This document shows, one piece after another, positions 34,883 through 43,991 of a stretch of DNA of 54,308 bases (its first letter is position 1; every line of letters begins with the position of its first letter). The position numbers were made by a program, and so were the translations under genes. The stretch spans positions 1-54,308 of the forward strand of contig JAZHDD010000049.1 in NCBI GenBank assembly GCA_036541255.1. Reading direction: 5' to 3'. This DNA comes from Paucidesulfovibrio sp036541255 (GTDB lineage: Bacteria > Desulfobacterota > Desulfovibrionia > Desulfovibrionales > Desulfovibrionaceae). The notes beneath the pieces are model-generated. The model was not told the DNA's origin. It worked only from the letters and a program-made list of their open reading frames with translations, and ran no database searches.

Positions 34883-35581
34883 ATGATTCCGCAGCACATC
34901 GCCATCATCATGGACGGCAACGGCCGTTGGGCAGTCAGACGCGGATTAAAAAGGTACGAAGGGCATCGGGCCGGCGTAGAGTCGGCCCGGGCCGTTGTGA
35001 CCCGTTGCCGTGAGCTTGGCGTCCGCCATCTGACACTCTACACCTTTTCCACTGAGAACTGGTCTCGCCCGGAAGAAGAAAAGCGCGTGCTTTTCGACTT
35101 GCTCGTGCAGTTCCTCACCGGCGAAACAAACACCCTGCTCAAACAGGATATCCGGCTGAACGTCATGGGCGATGTGGCCCGCTTCCCCATGGCCGTGCGG
35201 CAAGTGTTGCGCCATGTTGCAGCCAAAACCGCCGAATGCAAAAGTATGGTGCTCAACCTGGCCTTGAACTACGGAGGCCGGGATGAAATCCTTCATGCCG
35301 TTCGGCAAATTATGGGGCAAGAACTTCGTCCCGATGAAATTACGGCCGAGACATTTTCTCAGGCGCTCTACAGCGCGGGCCAACCCGACCCGGAACTGAT
35401 CATTCGCACGTCAGGAGAATTGCGCATCTCCAATTTCCTGCTCTGGCAGGCGGCCTACAGTGAATTCTACTTCACAGATACGCTCTGGCCGGATTTCTCA
35501 CCCCAGGAACTGGACAAAGCTTTGGAAGATTTCCAGTCCCGCCAGCGTCGCTTCGGCAAGACCAGCGAACAACTTTCCTGA
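34883..35581 (+). CDS. uppS: Undecaprenyl diphosphate synthase
   Basis: A cis-prenyltransferase of about 232 residues making the C55 lipid carrier for peptidoglycan and O-antigen. The catalytic IAIIMDGNGRWA motif follows the start directly. The C-terminal LIIRTSGELRISNFLLWQ and EFYFTDTLWPDF signatures are complete. I use ATG 34883; a TTG at 34874 overlaps the frr stop by four bases and would add three residues, and neither has a clear ribosome-binding site. Normally cdsA follows immediately, but here a convergent HD-GYP gene begins nine bases on. Confidence 0.95.
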   Translation: MIPQHIAIIMDGNGRWAVRRGLKRYEGHRAGVESARAVVTRCRELGVRHLTLYTFSTENWSRPEEEKRVLFDLLVQFLTGETNTLLKQDIRLNVMGDVARFPMAVRQVLRHVAAKTAECKSMVLNLALNYGGRDEILHAVRQIMGQELRPDEITAETFSQALYSAGQPDPELIIRTSGELRISNFLLWQAAYSEFYFTDTLWPDFSPQELDKALEDFQSRQRRFGKTSEQLS

Positions 35582-35590
35582 CCAAGCGGA

Positions 35591-37264
35591 TCAAACGTCC
35601 ACTTGCGACGGGTCCAGTTCACTTTCGGCATATTCCTTCCAAACACGCCCGGTCACGAACAGGTCATGGATATCCGGATCAATATGCCCGTCCTTGGTCA
35701 TAAACCCGAGAATACGTAACGCCTGGCTCAGTTTCATGGGTTCCTTGTACGGCCTGTCCTTGGCGGTGAGCGCCTCAAAGATATCGGCCACGGCCAGGAT
35801 ACGCGCCTGAAGCAACAACTCCTCTCCTGCCAATCCATCCGGGTAGCCTGAACCGTCCATGCGCTCGTGGTGCCGCGAAGCAAAAGCGGGAACCCGTGCA
35901 AGCCTGCGCGGAAAAGGCAGCTGTTGCAGCATATCCCGGGTGACCACCACATGGTCCTCGATTTTGGCACGTTCCGCAGGAGTAAGTGTCCCTTTTCGCA
36001 CGGAAAGATTGTCCACTTCATCCTTATTCAGGTAGGGTCGCGCTTCGCCGTTATGGACATACGTCTTGGCCGCGATGGACCGCAGCCGCTCCAGCCGCAA
36101 ATCGTCCATGAACTCGGCTGGACGATTGCATTCCAGTATAAAATTCAACTCCTCCCGCAGCAGATCGCGCCGCCGTTCATACTCCCGGGTGACCCGCGCG
36201 GCATGTTCCGAGTCCACATCACGGACCAAGGTCAATTCTTCCACACGCAACGTGCTTTCAATCAACTCAAAACGAGTCTTGATCAACTCGGCTCGATCAA
36301 AAATTGTCTCCAGCTTGCGGGATTTATCCACAACATGCTCGGGAGTAACGATCTTGCCCACATCGTGCATCCAGGCGGCAAGGCGCAATTCCTCTAACTC
36401 CTGCTCACTAAAGGCCACATCGGCAAAGCGCCCCTCGGTGCGGTTATTGACAGCCTCGGCAATGAGCATGGTCAACTTGACTACACGGTCGATATGACCC
36501 TTGGTATAGGGGCTCTTGGCATCAATGGCTGCGGCAATACTCTTGATGAAGGAATACAGCAGCTCACGCAGGTCGCGGATGAGCTGTACGTTGGTCAACG
36601 CCACCGCCGCCTGGGAAGCCAAAGCGCCGACGAGGTCCAACCGCTGGTCACTGAAGGCACAGACCTTTCCGCTCGCGTCCTGGGCGTTGAGCAGTTGGAG
36701 CACTCCAATAATCTCATCCTCGTGATTGCGCATGGGCATGACCAGCATGGATGTGGAACGATATCCTGTGGCCTGATCGTAGGCCCGAGTGCCTTGAAAA
36801 TCAAAGCCATCTGCGTTGTAGACATCTGGAATATTAACATGTTTTCCAGTCAACGCCACATAGGAAGAAACATTGTCATGATTTGGTGATCCATCGGGAT
36901 GCCGGAGTGGAACAGGCGGCAAATCAATTTCATCGCCGCTGGCTCCGCCTTTGCGAATTCCCATGGTATTGTTCTGCAAGACCACGAAATCCAAAAAATC
37001 TCGCTCATCGTTGACGATATAAAGCGTACCCGCGTCGGCCCGCGTCAAACTACGTGCCTCCTCAACGATCATCTCGAAAATCCGTTCAATCCGTGGCTCC
37101 GAAGAAAGCGCAAGACCTATTTTCGCCATGCGGCGGCTATGCTCCGCCTGATTCAGGGCATAATCAATCGCTTCCTGGGCGCTGCCGAATTGTTCCATCG
37201 CGCTCCGTGCTCCAGAAGCTGCACATGATTGCGCCTGTTTTTGCTTATCTTTTTTGGAATCCAT
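35591..37264 (-). CDS. GAF and HD-GYP domain protein (putative cyclic-di-GMP phosphodiesterase)
   Basis: A 557-residue cytoplasmic signalling protein. A GAF sensor domain spans about residues 50-230 (ADAGTLYIVND, VYNADGFDFQGTRAYDQ, STSMLVMPM). The phosphodiesterase domain follows: KSPYTKGHIDRV, the HD pair His300-Asp301 in WMHDVGKI, and HHERMDGSGYPDGL near 465. A helical, charged insertion of roughly 100 residues separates HD from GYP. All core metal and GYP residues are present, so hydrolysis of cyclic-di-GMP is expected. The gene lies antisense within an otherwise continuous plus-strand core block, between uppS and cdsA, a position that suggests insertion. No transmembrane segment is seen. 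Confidence 0.92.
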   Translation of the reverse strand: MDSKKDKQKQAQSCAASGARSAMEQFGSAQEAIDYALNQAEHSRRMAKIGLALSSEPRIERIFEMIVEEARSLTRADAGTLYIVNDERDFLDFVVLQNNTMGIRKGGASGDEIDLPPVPLRHPDGSPNHDNVSSYVALTGKHVNIPDVYNADGFDFQGTRAYDQATGYRSTSMLVMPMRNHEDEIIGVLQLLNAQDASGKVCAFSDQRLDLVGALASQAAVALTNVQLIRDLRELLYSFIKSIAAAIDAKSPYTKGHIDRVVKLTMLIAEAVNNRTEGRFADVAFSEQELEELRLAAWMHDVGKIVTPEHVVDKSRKLETIFDRAELIKTRFELIESTLRVEELTLVRDVDSEHAARVTREYERRRDLLREELNFILECNRPAEFMDDLRLERLRSIAAKTYVHNGEARPYLNKDEVDNLSVRKGTLTPAERAKIEDHVVVTRDMLQQLPFPRRLARVPAFASRHHERMDGSGYPDGLAGEELLLQARILAVADIFEALTAKDRPYKEPMKLSQALRILGFMTKDGHIDPDIHDLFVTGRVWKEYAESELDPSQVDV

Positions 37265-37447
37265 TACTCTTTAATCTCCCCGGTTCGACAGACCTCTCGC
37301 CAATTCATCATTACCACAGAGCCAGGGGCAAATAAATACTGGAATCCAACAATCTCTCCCCTGACCGTGTTCAGCGCGGTTGCCCCCGGGCCGGTTATCG
37401 ATTAAGCATGTGCCGTCGGGCCGGATCAGCCCAAAACAGGAAAATCC

Positions 37448-38293
37448 ATGCTTTTCAACACGCATCTGCAACGCATCACCACCGGGCTGCTGGCGCTTAC
37501 CGTGCCCGCTCTGGCCCTGTTTCTCGGTGGCCCCGTACTTTTTGCCGTCCTGGTACTCCTGGCGGCCCTGACCCTCTGGGAATTCTACGGCCTGTTTTGG
37601 GGTACAGAACACAAGCGGTTGCGCTGGGCCGGCATGATTTGCGCCAGCCTGCTGCTCTGGGCCGCGGCAACGGCCAACCCGACGTGGCTGGCCTTGGCCA
37701 TATTGCTCGGATTTTGGACCGGCGGTCTGGCTTTTCTGTTTCGATTCAAAACCGATCAGGAATTGCCTCTCAAGGACGCCGCTATTTTTTTCTTCGGATT
37801 GACCTATCTTCCCCTGACCTTGCACTTTCTGCTCTTCATGCGTCCCATGGAGATCATTCTCGTGCTCTTTGCCACCATGGCCTCGGACACCGCCGCTTTT
37901 TATTTCGGCACATTCTGGGGAAAAACCAAGATATGGCCTACTGTAAGTCCCAAGAAATCCTGGGTCGGCAGTTGGAGCGGCATGGTTGCCGGAACCATCA
38001 CGACCATAGCCCTGGGTCTTTCGTTCGGACAGGCCCCCTGGTGGGGCTACCTTGCCCTCGGGTTGCTGCTCAACGTGGCGGCGCAACTCGGCGACTTTTT
38101 TGAATCCGCGCTGAAACGCGGGTTGGGCGTCAAGGATTCCGGCAATATCCTGCCTGGGCACGGGGGATTACTGGACCGAATCGACAGTCTGCTTTTTGCC
38201 ATCCCCGCCTACGCCTTGGCTCATGAACTGTTTCCCTCGCTTGAGCTTGTCGGCGGCTTCACCTCCCTGCTCCTCCCTGTCGTGGGTCCCTAA
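37448..38293 (+). CDS. cdsA: Phosphatidate cytidylyltransferase
   Basis: A 281-residue integral membrane enzyme making CDP-diacylglycerol from phosphatidate and CTP. Multiple hydrophobic segments span the protein, and the C-terminal signature DSGNILPGHGGLLDRIDSLLFAIP is complete, with SPKKSWVGSW before it. It restarts the core block after the antisense HD-GYP gene, so a promoter should lie in the 183-base gap upstream; none was clear to me. It ends 15 bases before dxr. Confidence 0.95.
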   Translation: MLFNTHLQRITTGLLALTVPALALFLGGPVLFAVLVLLAALTLWEFYGLFWGTEHKRLRWAGMICASLLLWAAATANPTWLALAILLGFWTGGLAFLFRFKTDQELPLKDAAIFFFGLTYLPLTLHFLLFMRPMEIILVLFATMASDTAAFYFGTFWGKTKIWPTVSPKKSWVGSWSGMVAGTITTIALGLSFGQAPWWGYLALGLLLNVAAQLGDFFESALKRGLGVKDSGNILPGHGGLLDRIDSLLFAIPAYALAHELFPSLELVGGFTSLLLPVVGP

Positions 38294-38308
38294 GCTCCGG
38301 AGAAAAAC

Positions 38309-39505
38309 GTGAAGAGCTACATTTCCCCCTGGCCAGAAACCGCAACACCGCTGCCTTTCCCTCGCAGGCTTGCCGTACTTGGCTGTACCGGTTCCATCGG
38401 GGTCAACGCCCTCACCGTGGTGGAACGACACCCTGACCTGTTCCAGATCACAGCCCTGGGCGGTGGGCGCAACGCCAAACGATTGGCCGAACAAGCTTCG
38501 CGCCTGCGTCCAGAACTGCTGGCCGTGCTTGACGATGTCACGGCAGATGCCCTACGCGCGCTGCTGCCCCGCGACTACGCTCCAGAAATTCTTGTCGGCC
38601 CGGAAGGCTTTGAGACCATGGCCCGCTTTGACCGTGCGGACATGGTGCTTTCAAGCATCGTGGGGGCGGCAGGCTTCAGCCCAACTTTGGCCGCAGCCAA
38701 AGCCGGTAAAGTCATCGCCCTGGCCAACAAGGAATCCCTGGTGCTCGGCGGCCACCTTATCCGCAAGGCCTGCCACGAAAACAACGCCCTGATTCTTCCT
38801 GTGGATTCGGAACATAATGCCCTGTTCCAGGGACTTGCCGGCCATGCAGGCGAAGGCCTGCATCGCCTGATCCTCACCGCCTCAGGCGGCCCGTTCCGGG
38901 GACGCAGCAGAAAAGACCTGCGTTCCGTAACCCGCGCACAGGCTCTCGATCACCCCAATTGGTCCATGGGCGCCAAGATCAGCATCGACTCGTCCACGCT
39001 CATGAACAAGGGGCTGGAAGTCATCGAGGCCTGCCACCTTTACGGGCTCCCCGCGGACAAGATCGGAGTCGTTGTACATCCCCAGTCCATCGTGCATTCC
39101 TTGGTCGAATATGTGGATGGCTCGCAGATTGCCCACCTGGGCCTGCCGAACATGCAGGTGCCCATTGCGCACTGCCTGTGCTACCCCCGGCGTGTGGAGC
39201 TGGGACTCAAACGGCTCGATCTGGCCGAGGCCGGCAGCCTGACCTTCGAAGAACCCGATCTGAACGCCTTCCCCTGTCTGCGGCTCGCCAAGGAAGCTTT
39301 TGCGGCAGGCCCCAGCCACCCCGTGGTACTCAACGCCGCCAACGAAATCGCTGTGGACTTGTTCCTGAACGATAAAATAGGCTATCTTGCTATACCGGAA
39401 CTCATCGAAACCGCCCTGGCCGACCATCGCACGGTCAGCGTGGAAACATCCGAAGAGATTCTGGCGCTGGACCGCGAGACGCGCTGCGTCGTTGCCCGGC
39501 GATAA
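38309..39505 (+). CDS. dxr: 1-deoxy-D-xylulose-5-phosphate reductoisomerase
   Basis: A 398-residue NADPH-dependent enzyme of the MEP isoprenoid pathway, giving the precursor lineage that feeds UppS. NADPH-binding LGCTGSIGVNAL is near residue 28. Active-site segments are LANKESLVLGG, PVDSEHNALFQ, TASGGPFRGR and NWSMGAKISIDSSTLMNKGLE, and all appear intact. The start is GTG with GGAG upstream. It is followed after 35 bases by rseP. Confidence 0.97.
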   Translation: MKSYISPWPETATPLPFPRRLAVLGCTGSIGVNALTVVERHPDLFQITALGGGRNAKRLAEQASRLRPELLAVLDDVTADALRALLPRDYAPEILVGPEGFETMARFDRADMVLSSIVGAAGFSPTLAAAKAGKVIALANKESLVLGGHLIRKACHENNALILPVDSEHNALFQGLAGHAGEGLHRLILTASGGPFRGRSRKDLRSVTRAQALDHPNWSMGAKISIDSSTLMNKGLEVIEACHLYGLPADKIGVVVHPQSIVHSLVEYVDGSQIAHLGLPNMQVPIAHCLCYPRRVELGLKRLDLAEAGSLTFEEPDLNAFPCLRLAKEAFAAGPSHPVVLNAANEIAVDLFLNDKIGYLAIPELIETALADHRTVSVETSEEILALDRETRCVVARR

Positions 39506-39540
39506 TTCGAGAGCAGGCCTGCACCGGCCTCCGGAGGATC

Positions 39541-40614
39541 ATGACAAGCGCCATTGCCGTTGTACTCGTATTAGGTGGATTAATTTTTTTCCATGAACTT
39601 GGACACTTCCTCGTGGCCCGGCTGCTGGGTATGGGGGTCAAATCCTTTTCCCTGGGCTTTGGGCCAGTGTTGCTCAAGCGCCGCAAGGGCATGACCGAAT
39701 ACCGCCTTTCCGCACTGCCCCTGGGAGGGTATGTGAGCCTTGCTGGCGAAAGTCCGGAGAGCGTGGATGAAGACACGGAATTTCCCGAATCGCAGCGGTT
39801 CATGCTGCGTCCCGCATGGCAGCGCCTCTTGGTGGTCCTGGCAGGGCCAGTATTCAACTTTGTTCTCGGCTGGCTGATCTACTGGACGCTTTTCCTGGCC
39901 CAAGGACAAGTCACGGTCTATCAACATCCCGTGTCCGAAGTCTTCGACGGCACCCCGGCCATGAGCGCCGGCATAGAACCGGGCGACGTCATTGTGGCCA
40001 TCAAGGGCGATCCCATTTACGGCCCGGGCGACCTGTTGACCACCATTCTCTTCAGCCGCGACGAACCCGTGTCTCTGACAGTGGAACGCGGCGGGGTAAG
40101 CCGCGAGATCATGGTCCTGCCTGCGTTTCTCAGCGAAGCCGACCGCAACGACGAACTCATGCCCCGTCCCAAAATCGGCATCGGGTTCAGTATTGAGCCA
40201 CGGACGCTGCCTCTGGGGCCGACCCTGGGCGCGGGACACGCCCTGAGCAAGACGATTGCGGCCATCGACACGACCGCCAAAAGCTTTCTGACCATGGTGG
40301 AGGGCCGTGCATCGCTCAAAGGCGTGGGCGGACCGATCATGATAGCCCAAGCCATCGGACAGCAGGCCCAGACAGGTCTTGTGGACGTGCTGCTCCTGGC
40401 CGCCTTCATCAGCGTGAACCTGGGCATCCTCAACCTGCTGCCCATTCCGGTGCTGGATGGCGGACACATCCTCTTCTTCGGCTTCGAAGCCCTGACTGGC
40501 CGACCTGTAAATGAGGCTGTGCGCCGCTTCGCCACCTATCTGGGCGTGACATTCCTCTTGGCCCTGATGGCCCTGACGTTCTACAATGACATCTACCGCA
40601 TCATCTTCTCCTAA
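39541..40614 (+). CDS. rseP: RIP metalloprotease RseP (site-2 protease)
   Basis: A 357-residue intramembrane zinc protease. The zinc motif HELGH is near residue 19, in FFHELGHFLVARLLGMGVKS, and the third ligand is in PIPVLDGGHI. One PDZ domain is seen (TPAMSAGIEPGDVIVAIKGD), fewer than the two of E. coli RseP, as usual for this size. It cleaves transmembrane proteins such as anti-sigma factors and signal-peptide remnants. GGAGG precedes the start. The last 29 bases overlap the start of tsaB. Confidence 0.95.
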   Translation: MTSAIAVVLVLGGLIFFHELGHFLVARLLGMGVKSFSLGFGPVLLKRRKGMTEYRLSALPLGGYVSLAGESPESVDEDTEFPESQRFMLRPAWQRLLVVLAGPVFNFVLGWLIYWTLFLAQGQVTVYQHPVSEVFDGTPAMSAGIEPGDVIVAIKGDPIYGPGDLLTTILFSRDEPVSLTVERGGVSREIMVLPAFLSEADRNDELMPRPKIGIGFSIEPRTLPLGPTLGAGHALSKTIAAIDTTAKSFLTMVEGRASLKGVGGPIMIAQAIGQQAQTGLVDVLLLAAFISVNLGILNLLPIPVLDGGHILFFGFEALTGRPVNEAVRRFATYLGVTFLLALMALTFYNDIYRIIFS

Positions 40615-41392
40615 AGACCTCACTCTGGCCCTGTGCGGGGCTGAGGAACGTCTACAGCTGGCGTTGGGCACTCCAGGCGAGAACGGCGCAGAACTCCTGG
40701 CCGCCCAGGAATGGACCGTGCCGGGACAGTCTGTACGTTTCCTTGTGCCTTCCCTTCAGTCCATGCTCAACGCCCTGGGCCTGCAGACATCGGACCTGTC
40801 CCGCATCGCCTGCGTACGCGGACCAGGCAGCTTCACAGGACTGCGCCTTTCCCTCTCCGTGGTTGCGGCCCTTGCCATTGTCCACGGACTGCCCCAGGCC
40901 GGGATCGACCACCTCGCGCTCCTGGCGCGCGGTCCGGCCACCCTGCTCAACGGCACACTGGCCGTGGTCACTCATTCGCGTCGTCAGCAAGTTTATGTCC
41001 AGGCTTACTCCGCCCCCACAGGAACGCCTCTTTCCGAGGCTGCGGCAATGACCTTGAAAGAGGCGGACTCAACTCTGCGCACCCTCTCCGCTCAAAGGTT
41101 GCCCCTCTATGCGTTCGGAAGCGGACTGCGCCGGAATGCGGATTTTTTCCAATATCTTGTCGCTGAATCAATTCTAACCCCGCTCAGCATGGAATGGGAT
41201 GCGGCCTCTCCCCAGGCCTTGCTCAGCGCAGCCTGCGACCTGCCTCCCGAGGCATATGCCGACCATCCGGTAGAACCGCTCTATATGCGCCCATCTGACG
41301 CTGAAGAAAACCTGGAAACCATTGCCCGGCAGCGTGGCCTCGATCCAAAACTGGCCAAAGAAATGCTGCGGCGCTCGCGCCAGAACACTTAG
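40586..41392 (+). CDS. tsaB: tRNA threonylcarbamoyladenosine biosynthesis protein TsaB
   Basis: A 268-residue ASKHA-fold partner of TsaD needed for the t6A modification of tRNA. The diagnostic segment RGPGSFTGLRLSLSVVAALA is clear. The first strand, usually with a DT(S/A)T motif, reads LTLALCGAEE here and is degenerate, in keeping with TsaB being non-catalytic. The ATG lies inside the rseP end (29-base overlap) with no good ribosome-binding site, so translation is probably coupled. The C-terminus (AYADHPVEPLYMRPSDAEEN) is typical. Confidence 0.88.
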   Translation: MTSTASSSPKDLTLALCGAEERLQLALGTPGENGAELLAAQEWTVPGQSVRFLVPSLQSMLNALGLQTSDLSRIACVRGPGSFTGLRLSLSVVAALAIVHGLPQAGIDHLALLARGPATLLNGTLAVVTHSRRQQVYVQAYSAPTGTPLSEAAAMTLKEADSTLRTLSAQRLPLYAFGSGLRRNADFFQYLVAESILTPLSMEWDAASPQALLSAACDLPPEAYADHPVEPLYMRPSDAEENLETIARQRGLDPKLAKEMLRRSRQNT

Positions 41393-41480
41393 ACCTCCCT
41401 CTCTCGAAACGCTCCCTCGGCTCTGACATCCGGGGCAGCTCGCATCGCCCGCCACGCGATCCAAGCGATACAGCAACAAC

Positions 41481-41486
41481 TATAAT
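41481..41486 (+). promoter_or_regulatory. Candidate -10 box (TATAAT)
   Basis: A perfect -10 hexamer lies 55 bases before the orphan binding-protein gene in a 148-base gap. No good -35 hexamer sits 16-18 bases upstream, so support is limited. Confidence 0.35.
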
Positions 41487-41540
41487 ACCAGTACCACCTT
41501 CGAATCGTTATTCTGTGACGAAATCCGGAGGCTCGCCGCC

Positions 41541-42317
41541 ATGTTCCATTTGCTTCGAGCGTTCCTGCCCGCAGTCCTCTTGTTCCACTGCCTCGCTGGT
41601 TCCGCATGGTCGCTGGAGCAGATCATCATGGTTACGGACTATTGGCCGCCTTTCCGCATCGAAGACAAGGATGGAATCGGCGGAATTGACCGTGCCCTGC
41701 TGGACGAAGCAGGCCGCCGAATGGGAGTCGAATTTGTCCTCATCCGCATGCCCTGGGCGCGCTGCTTATTGAGCCTGAAACAAGGCATTGCCGACGGTAT
41801 GACAGGCTTGGCTCTGACACCTCAACGGGAAAAATACATCGCCTACAGCAAAATGCCCTATTATTCCTGTGCACCAGCTTTCTACATTCGGAAGGATTGG
41901 CCCATGCCACCAATCTTGCGATATGAGGATTTATATGGCCTGACCATCGGCTATACCAGGGATTCTGCCTACTTCGAACCTTTTGACTCCGACCTGGAAT
42001 TAAACAAGATCGCGGCCATCCAGGAAGAACAGCTTATTGAAATGGTGCTGAAGGGACGCTGGGACGTGTTCATTGGGACAGACTGCCGAGTGCAATATGA
42101 TCTGGCTCGGCTCGGCTTGGAAAACAAAATAGCCCAAGCACCGTATCGCCCTGCAACTCATATTGATCTCTATGTGGGATTTTCCAGGAAATCACCCTTT
42201 ATGGAACGCCTCTCGGAATTCAACGCTCTTTTGGATGATCTGGTGAGAAGCGGCGCTATCCGTACTATGGCGGCTCAGTATTTTAAAGCTGACAAACAAA
42301 ACAAGGCCGAGGAGTAA
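41541..42317 (+). CDS. Orphan extracellular solute-binding protein, family 3
   Basis: A 258-residue periplasmic binding protein of the amino-acid (SBP_bac_3) type. A signal peptide (LLRAFLPAVLLFHCLAGSAWS) is cleaved before LEQIIMVTDYWPPF. The phrase ADGMTGLALTPQREKYIAYSKMPYYS is the usual ligand-lobe signature, and the length matches. No permease or ATPase gene lies beside it, so it may feed a distant transporter or act as a sensory component. Aromatic-rich ligand region; ligand unknown. Confidence 0.87.
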   Translation: MFHLLRAFLPAVLLFHCLAGSAWSLEQIIMVTDYWPPFRIEDKDGIGGIDRALLDEAGRRMGVEFVLIRMPWARCLLSLKQGIADGMTGLALTPQREKYIAYSKMPYYSCAPAFYIRKDWPMPPILRYEDLYGLTIGYTRDSAYFEPFDSDLELNKIAAIQEEQLIEMVLKGRWDVFIGTDCRVQYDLARLGLENKIAQAPYRPATHIDLYVGFSRKSPFMERLSEFNALLDDLVRSGAIRTMAAQYFKADKQNKAEE

Positions 42318-42346
42318 TCCCCGGCCCAGTCTGTCGGCATGGGAAA

Positions 42347-42364
42347 ATCCCCTTCAACGGGGAT
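42347..42364 (-). terminator. Hairpin terminator after dnaA paralogue
   Basis: ATCCCC and GGGGAT arms enclose six bases and, on the minus strand, are followed by TTTT. It lies between the convergent binding-protein and dnaA-like genes and best serves the latter. Confidence 0.55.
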
Positions 42365-42386
42365 GGCAGCTTGAGGCGAACCTCTA

Positions 42387-43766
42387 TTATACTACAAGTC
42401 GTTCCACGGTCTGTTTCAGCTGACGTCCCAAGGGCGTCTGCTGGGAAATCTCACGCTCGACATTGGTGATTCCCTTGATCACGGTGGAATGGCGCCGTCC
42501 CAGACGGTCCCCGATGGCAGCCAAGGAAAGCTCCGTATGCTTGCGGGCCAAATAAAACGCCGTGTTGCGCGCCAGGACAACCTGCTGCTTGCGGGTCTTG
42601 GAACGCAATTGATCCGGCGTGAGACTGTAAATTTGGCAAATGAACTCGATGATATGATCAAAATCCGGTCGAGGATTAGCCTGCGCATAATGCTCCAGGA
42701 CTTCCCAGGCCAGGTCAAGATTCAAATTCTGTCGCAGCAGTCTGGCCTTGAGCACCAAGTTATTGAGACAGCTTTCCAATTGACGGATATCTTTGGTAAT
42801 GCGTTCAGCCAATAGATTAGACACGTCGTCCGGCACCTGGGCACCAAGCATCTCCGCCTTGTTCAGAACAATGCGCCGACGCGTGTCAAAGTCGGGCGTA
42901 CCGATCACGGCCATAAATCCGGAGCAGATGCGCGAGACCAGCTGGGAGTCCACATTGGAAAGCTCCTTGGGCAAGAACGAACTGGTCAGGACAACCTTGC
43001 AACCACGTTCCTGGAGAGCCTTGAGCGTACAAAGCAACTCGTCCTGCATCTTTTCCTTACCCTGGAAAAAATGCACGTCCTCAAGCAACAGGACGTCCGC
43101 AGCATCACGAAATTCGGCCTTGAAGCGTGTCAGTTCGTTGGCGCGCATGGCCAGAACAAAACGTGTGGCAAACTCCTCGGAACTGAGGCAGGCAATACGT
43201 GGATTGCTGCGGTTGGACGTGGCGCTCAGGCGGCGCCCTATGGAATGCAGCAGATGCGTTTTCCCGAGTCCAGGCCGGGCGCTAAGGAAAAGATGGTCCG
43301 ACGCCAAGGTGTCGTGACACATGCCCTTGCTTGCTGCCAAGGCCAATTCATTGGAAGGCCCCACCACAAAATCTTCGAAGCTGAAACGCCAACGGTACTC
43401 ACGACACGCTTTGGGGGGCTGAACAATAGGCAGCCCGACCTGCGTCGGAACCGGAATCTGGGCGTGAACCTGTTGCCTGGAAGCAAGCGTCTGCTGTTTG
43501 GTAGCTGCCGGGACAGGAGCAACCATGGTCGGATCAACAAGCACCTGCACCTCGGGCGAAGAGCCCATGGTCTGCAGGGCCGCGTCGGCCACAAGCCCCA
43601 TCAAACGGTCACGAACCCAGGAAGCCACGAAGTCGTTGGGCGCATAAAGATTCAGGACACCATCTTCATAACGAGCGGCAAGCGGTTTGATCCATATTGA
43701 AAAAAGCCCCGGGTTCAGGCTTTTTTCCAGCGTGGCAAGAATGTCGGTCCAGATGTCTTTAAGCAT
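42387..43766 (-). CDS. dnaA: Divergent DnaA-family replication initiator paralogue
   Basis: A 459-residue AAA+ protein with DnaA domains I, III and IV. Domain I opens with LKDIWTDILATLEKSLNPGLFSIWI. The Walker A segment is ARPGLGKTHL (163-172; usual DnaA GGVGLGKTHL). Walker B reads VLLLEDVHFF, with Glu where the first Asp normally lies. The domain IV DNA-binding signature is LSLAAIGDRLGRRHSTVIKG, with Arg in place of the usual Asp before HSTV. Substitutions at these sites suggest changed ATP handling or DNA preference. The usual dnaN-recF-gyrB neighbours are absent. Desulfovibrio genomes are known to carry a second dnaA, which this may be. The start 43766 lacks a clear ribosome-binding site; an upstream start at 43802 is possible. 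Confidence 0.85.
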   Translation of the reverse strand: MLKDIWTDILATLEKSLNPGLFSIWIKPLAARYEDGVLNLYAPNDFVASWVRDRLMGLVADAALQTMGSSPEVQVLVDPTMVAPVPAATKQQTLASRQQVHAQIPVPTQVGLPIVQPPKACREYRWRFSFEDFVVGPSNELALAASKGMCHDTLASDHLFLSARPGLGKTHLLHSIGRRLSATSNRSNPRIACLSSEEFATRFVLAMRANELTRFKAEFRDAADVLLLEDVHFFQGKEKMQDELLCTLKALQERGCKVVLTSSFLPKELSNVDSQLVSRICSGFMAVIGTPDFDTRRRIVLNKAEMLGAQVPDDVSNLLAERITKDIRQLESCLNNLVLKARLLRQNLNLDLAWEVLEHYAQANPRPDFDHIIEFICQIYSLTPDQLRSKTRKQQVVLARNTAFYLARKHTELSLAAIGDRLGRRHSTVIKGITNVEREISQQTPLGRQLKQTVERLVV

Positions 43767-43982
43767 GTGAGAGGTACTACAGCAGTGGAGTAGCGGGCTC
43801 AACGATGTTCACCCCAAACGTCCGGCCTGAAGTCAGGATTCTTCTCTACAGAACAACATACTGAATATATAGGATATATCCCACTTCACGCAGGAATGGG
43901 CTCTTTACCGTCCACTCGGGAAGGCGTGCCCAGCAAGGCCTGCTGGCAGGTACATCGAAAACGCCAACACCTGTTGAAAAGT

Positions 43983-43991
43983 TTTTCCACA
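43983..43991 (+). promoter_or_regulatory. DnaA-box-like site
   Basis: TTTTCCACA fits the DnaA-box consensus TTWTNCACA. It is preceded by TGTTGAAAA, a weak inverted partner. It lies about 220 bases upstream of the dnaA-like start, a sensible place for autoregulation. Confidence 0.45.
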
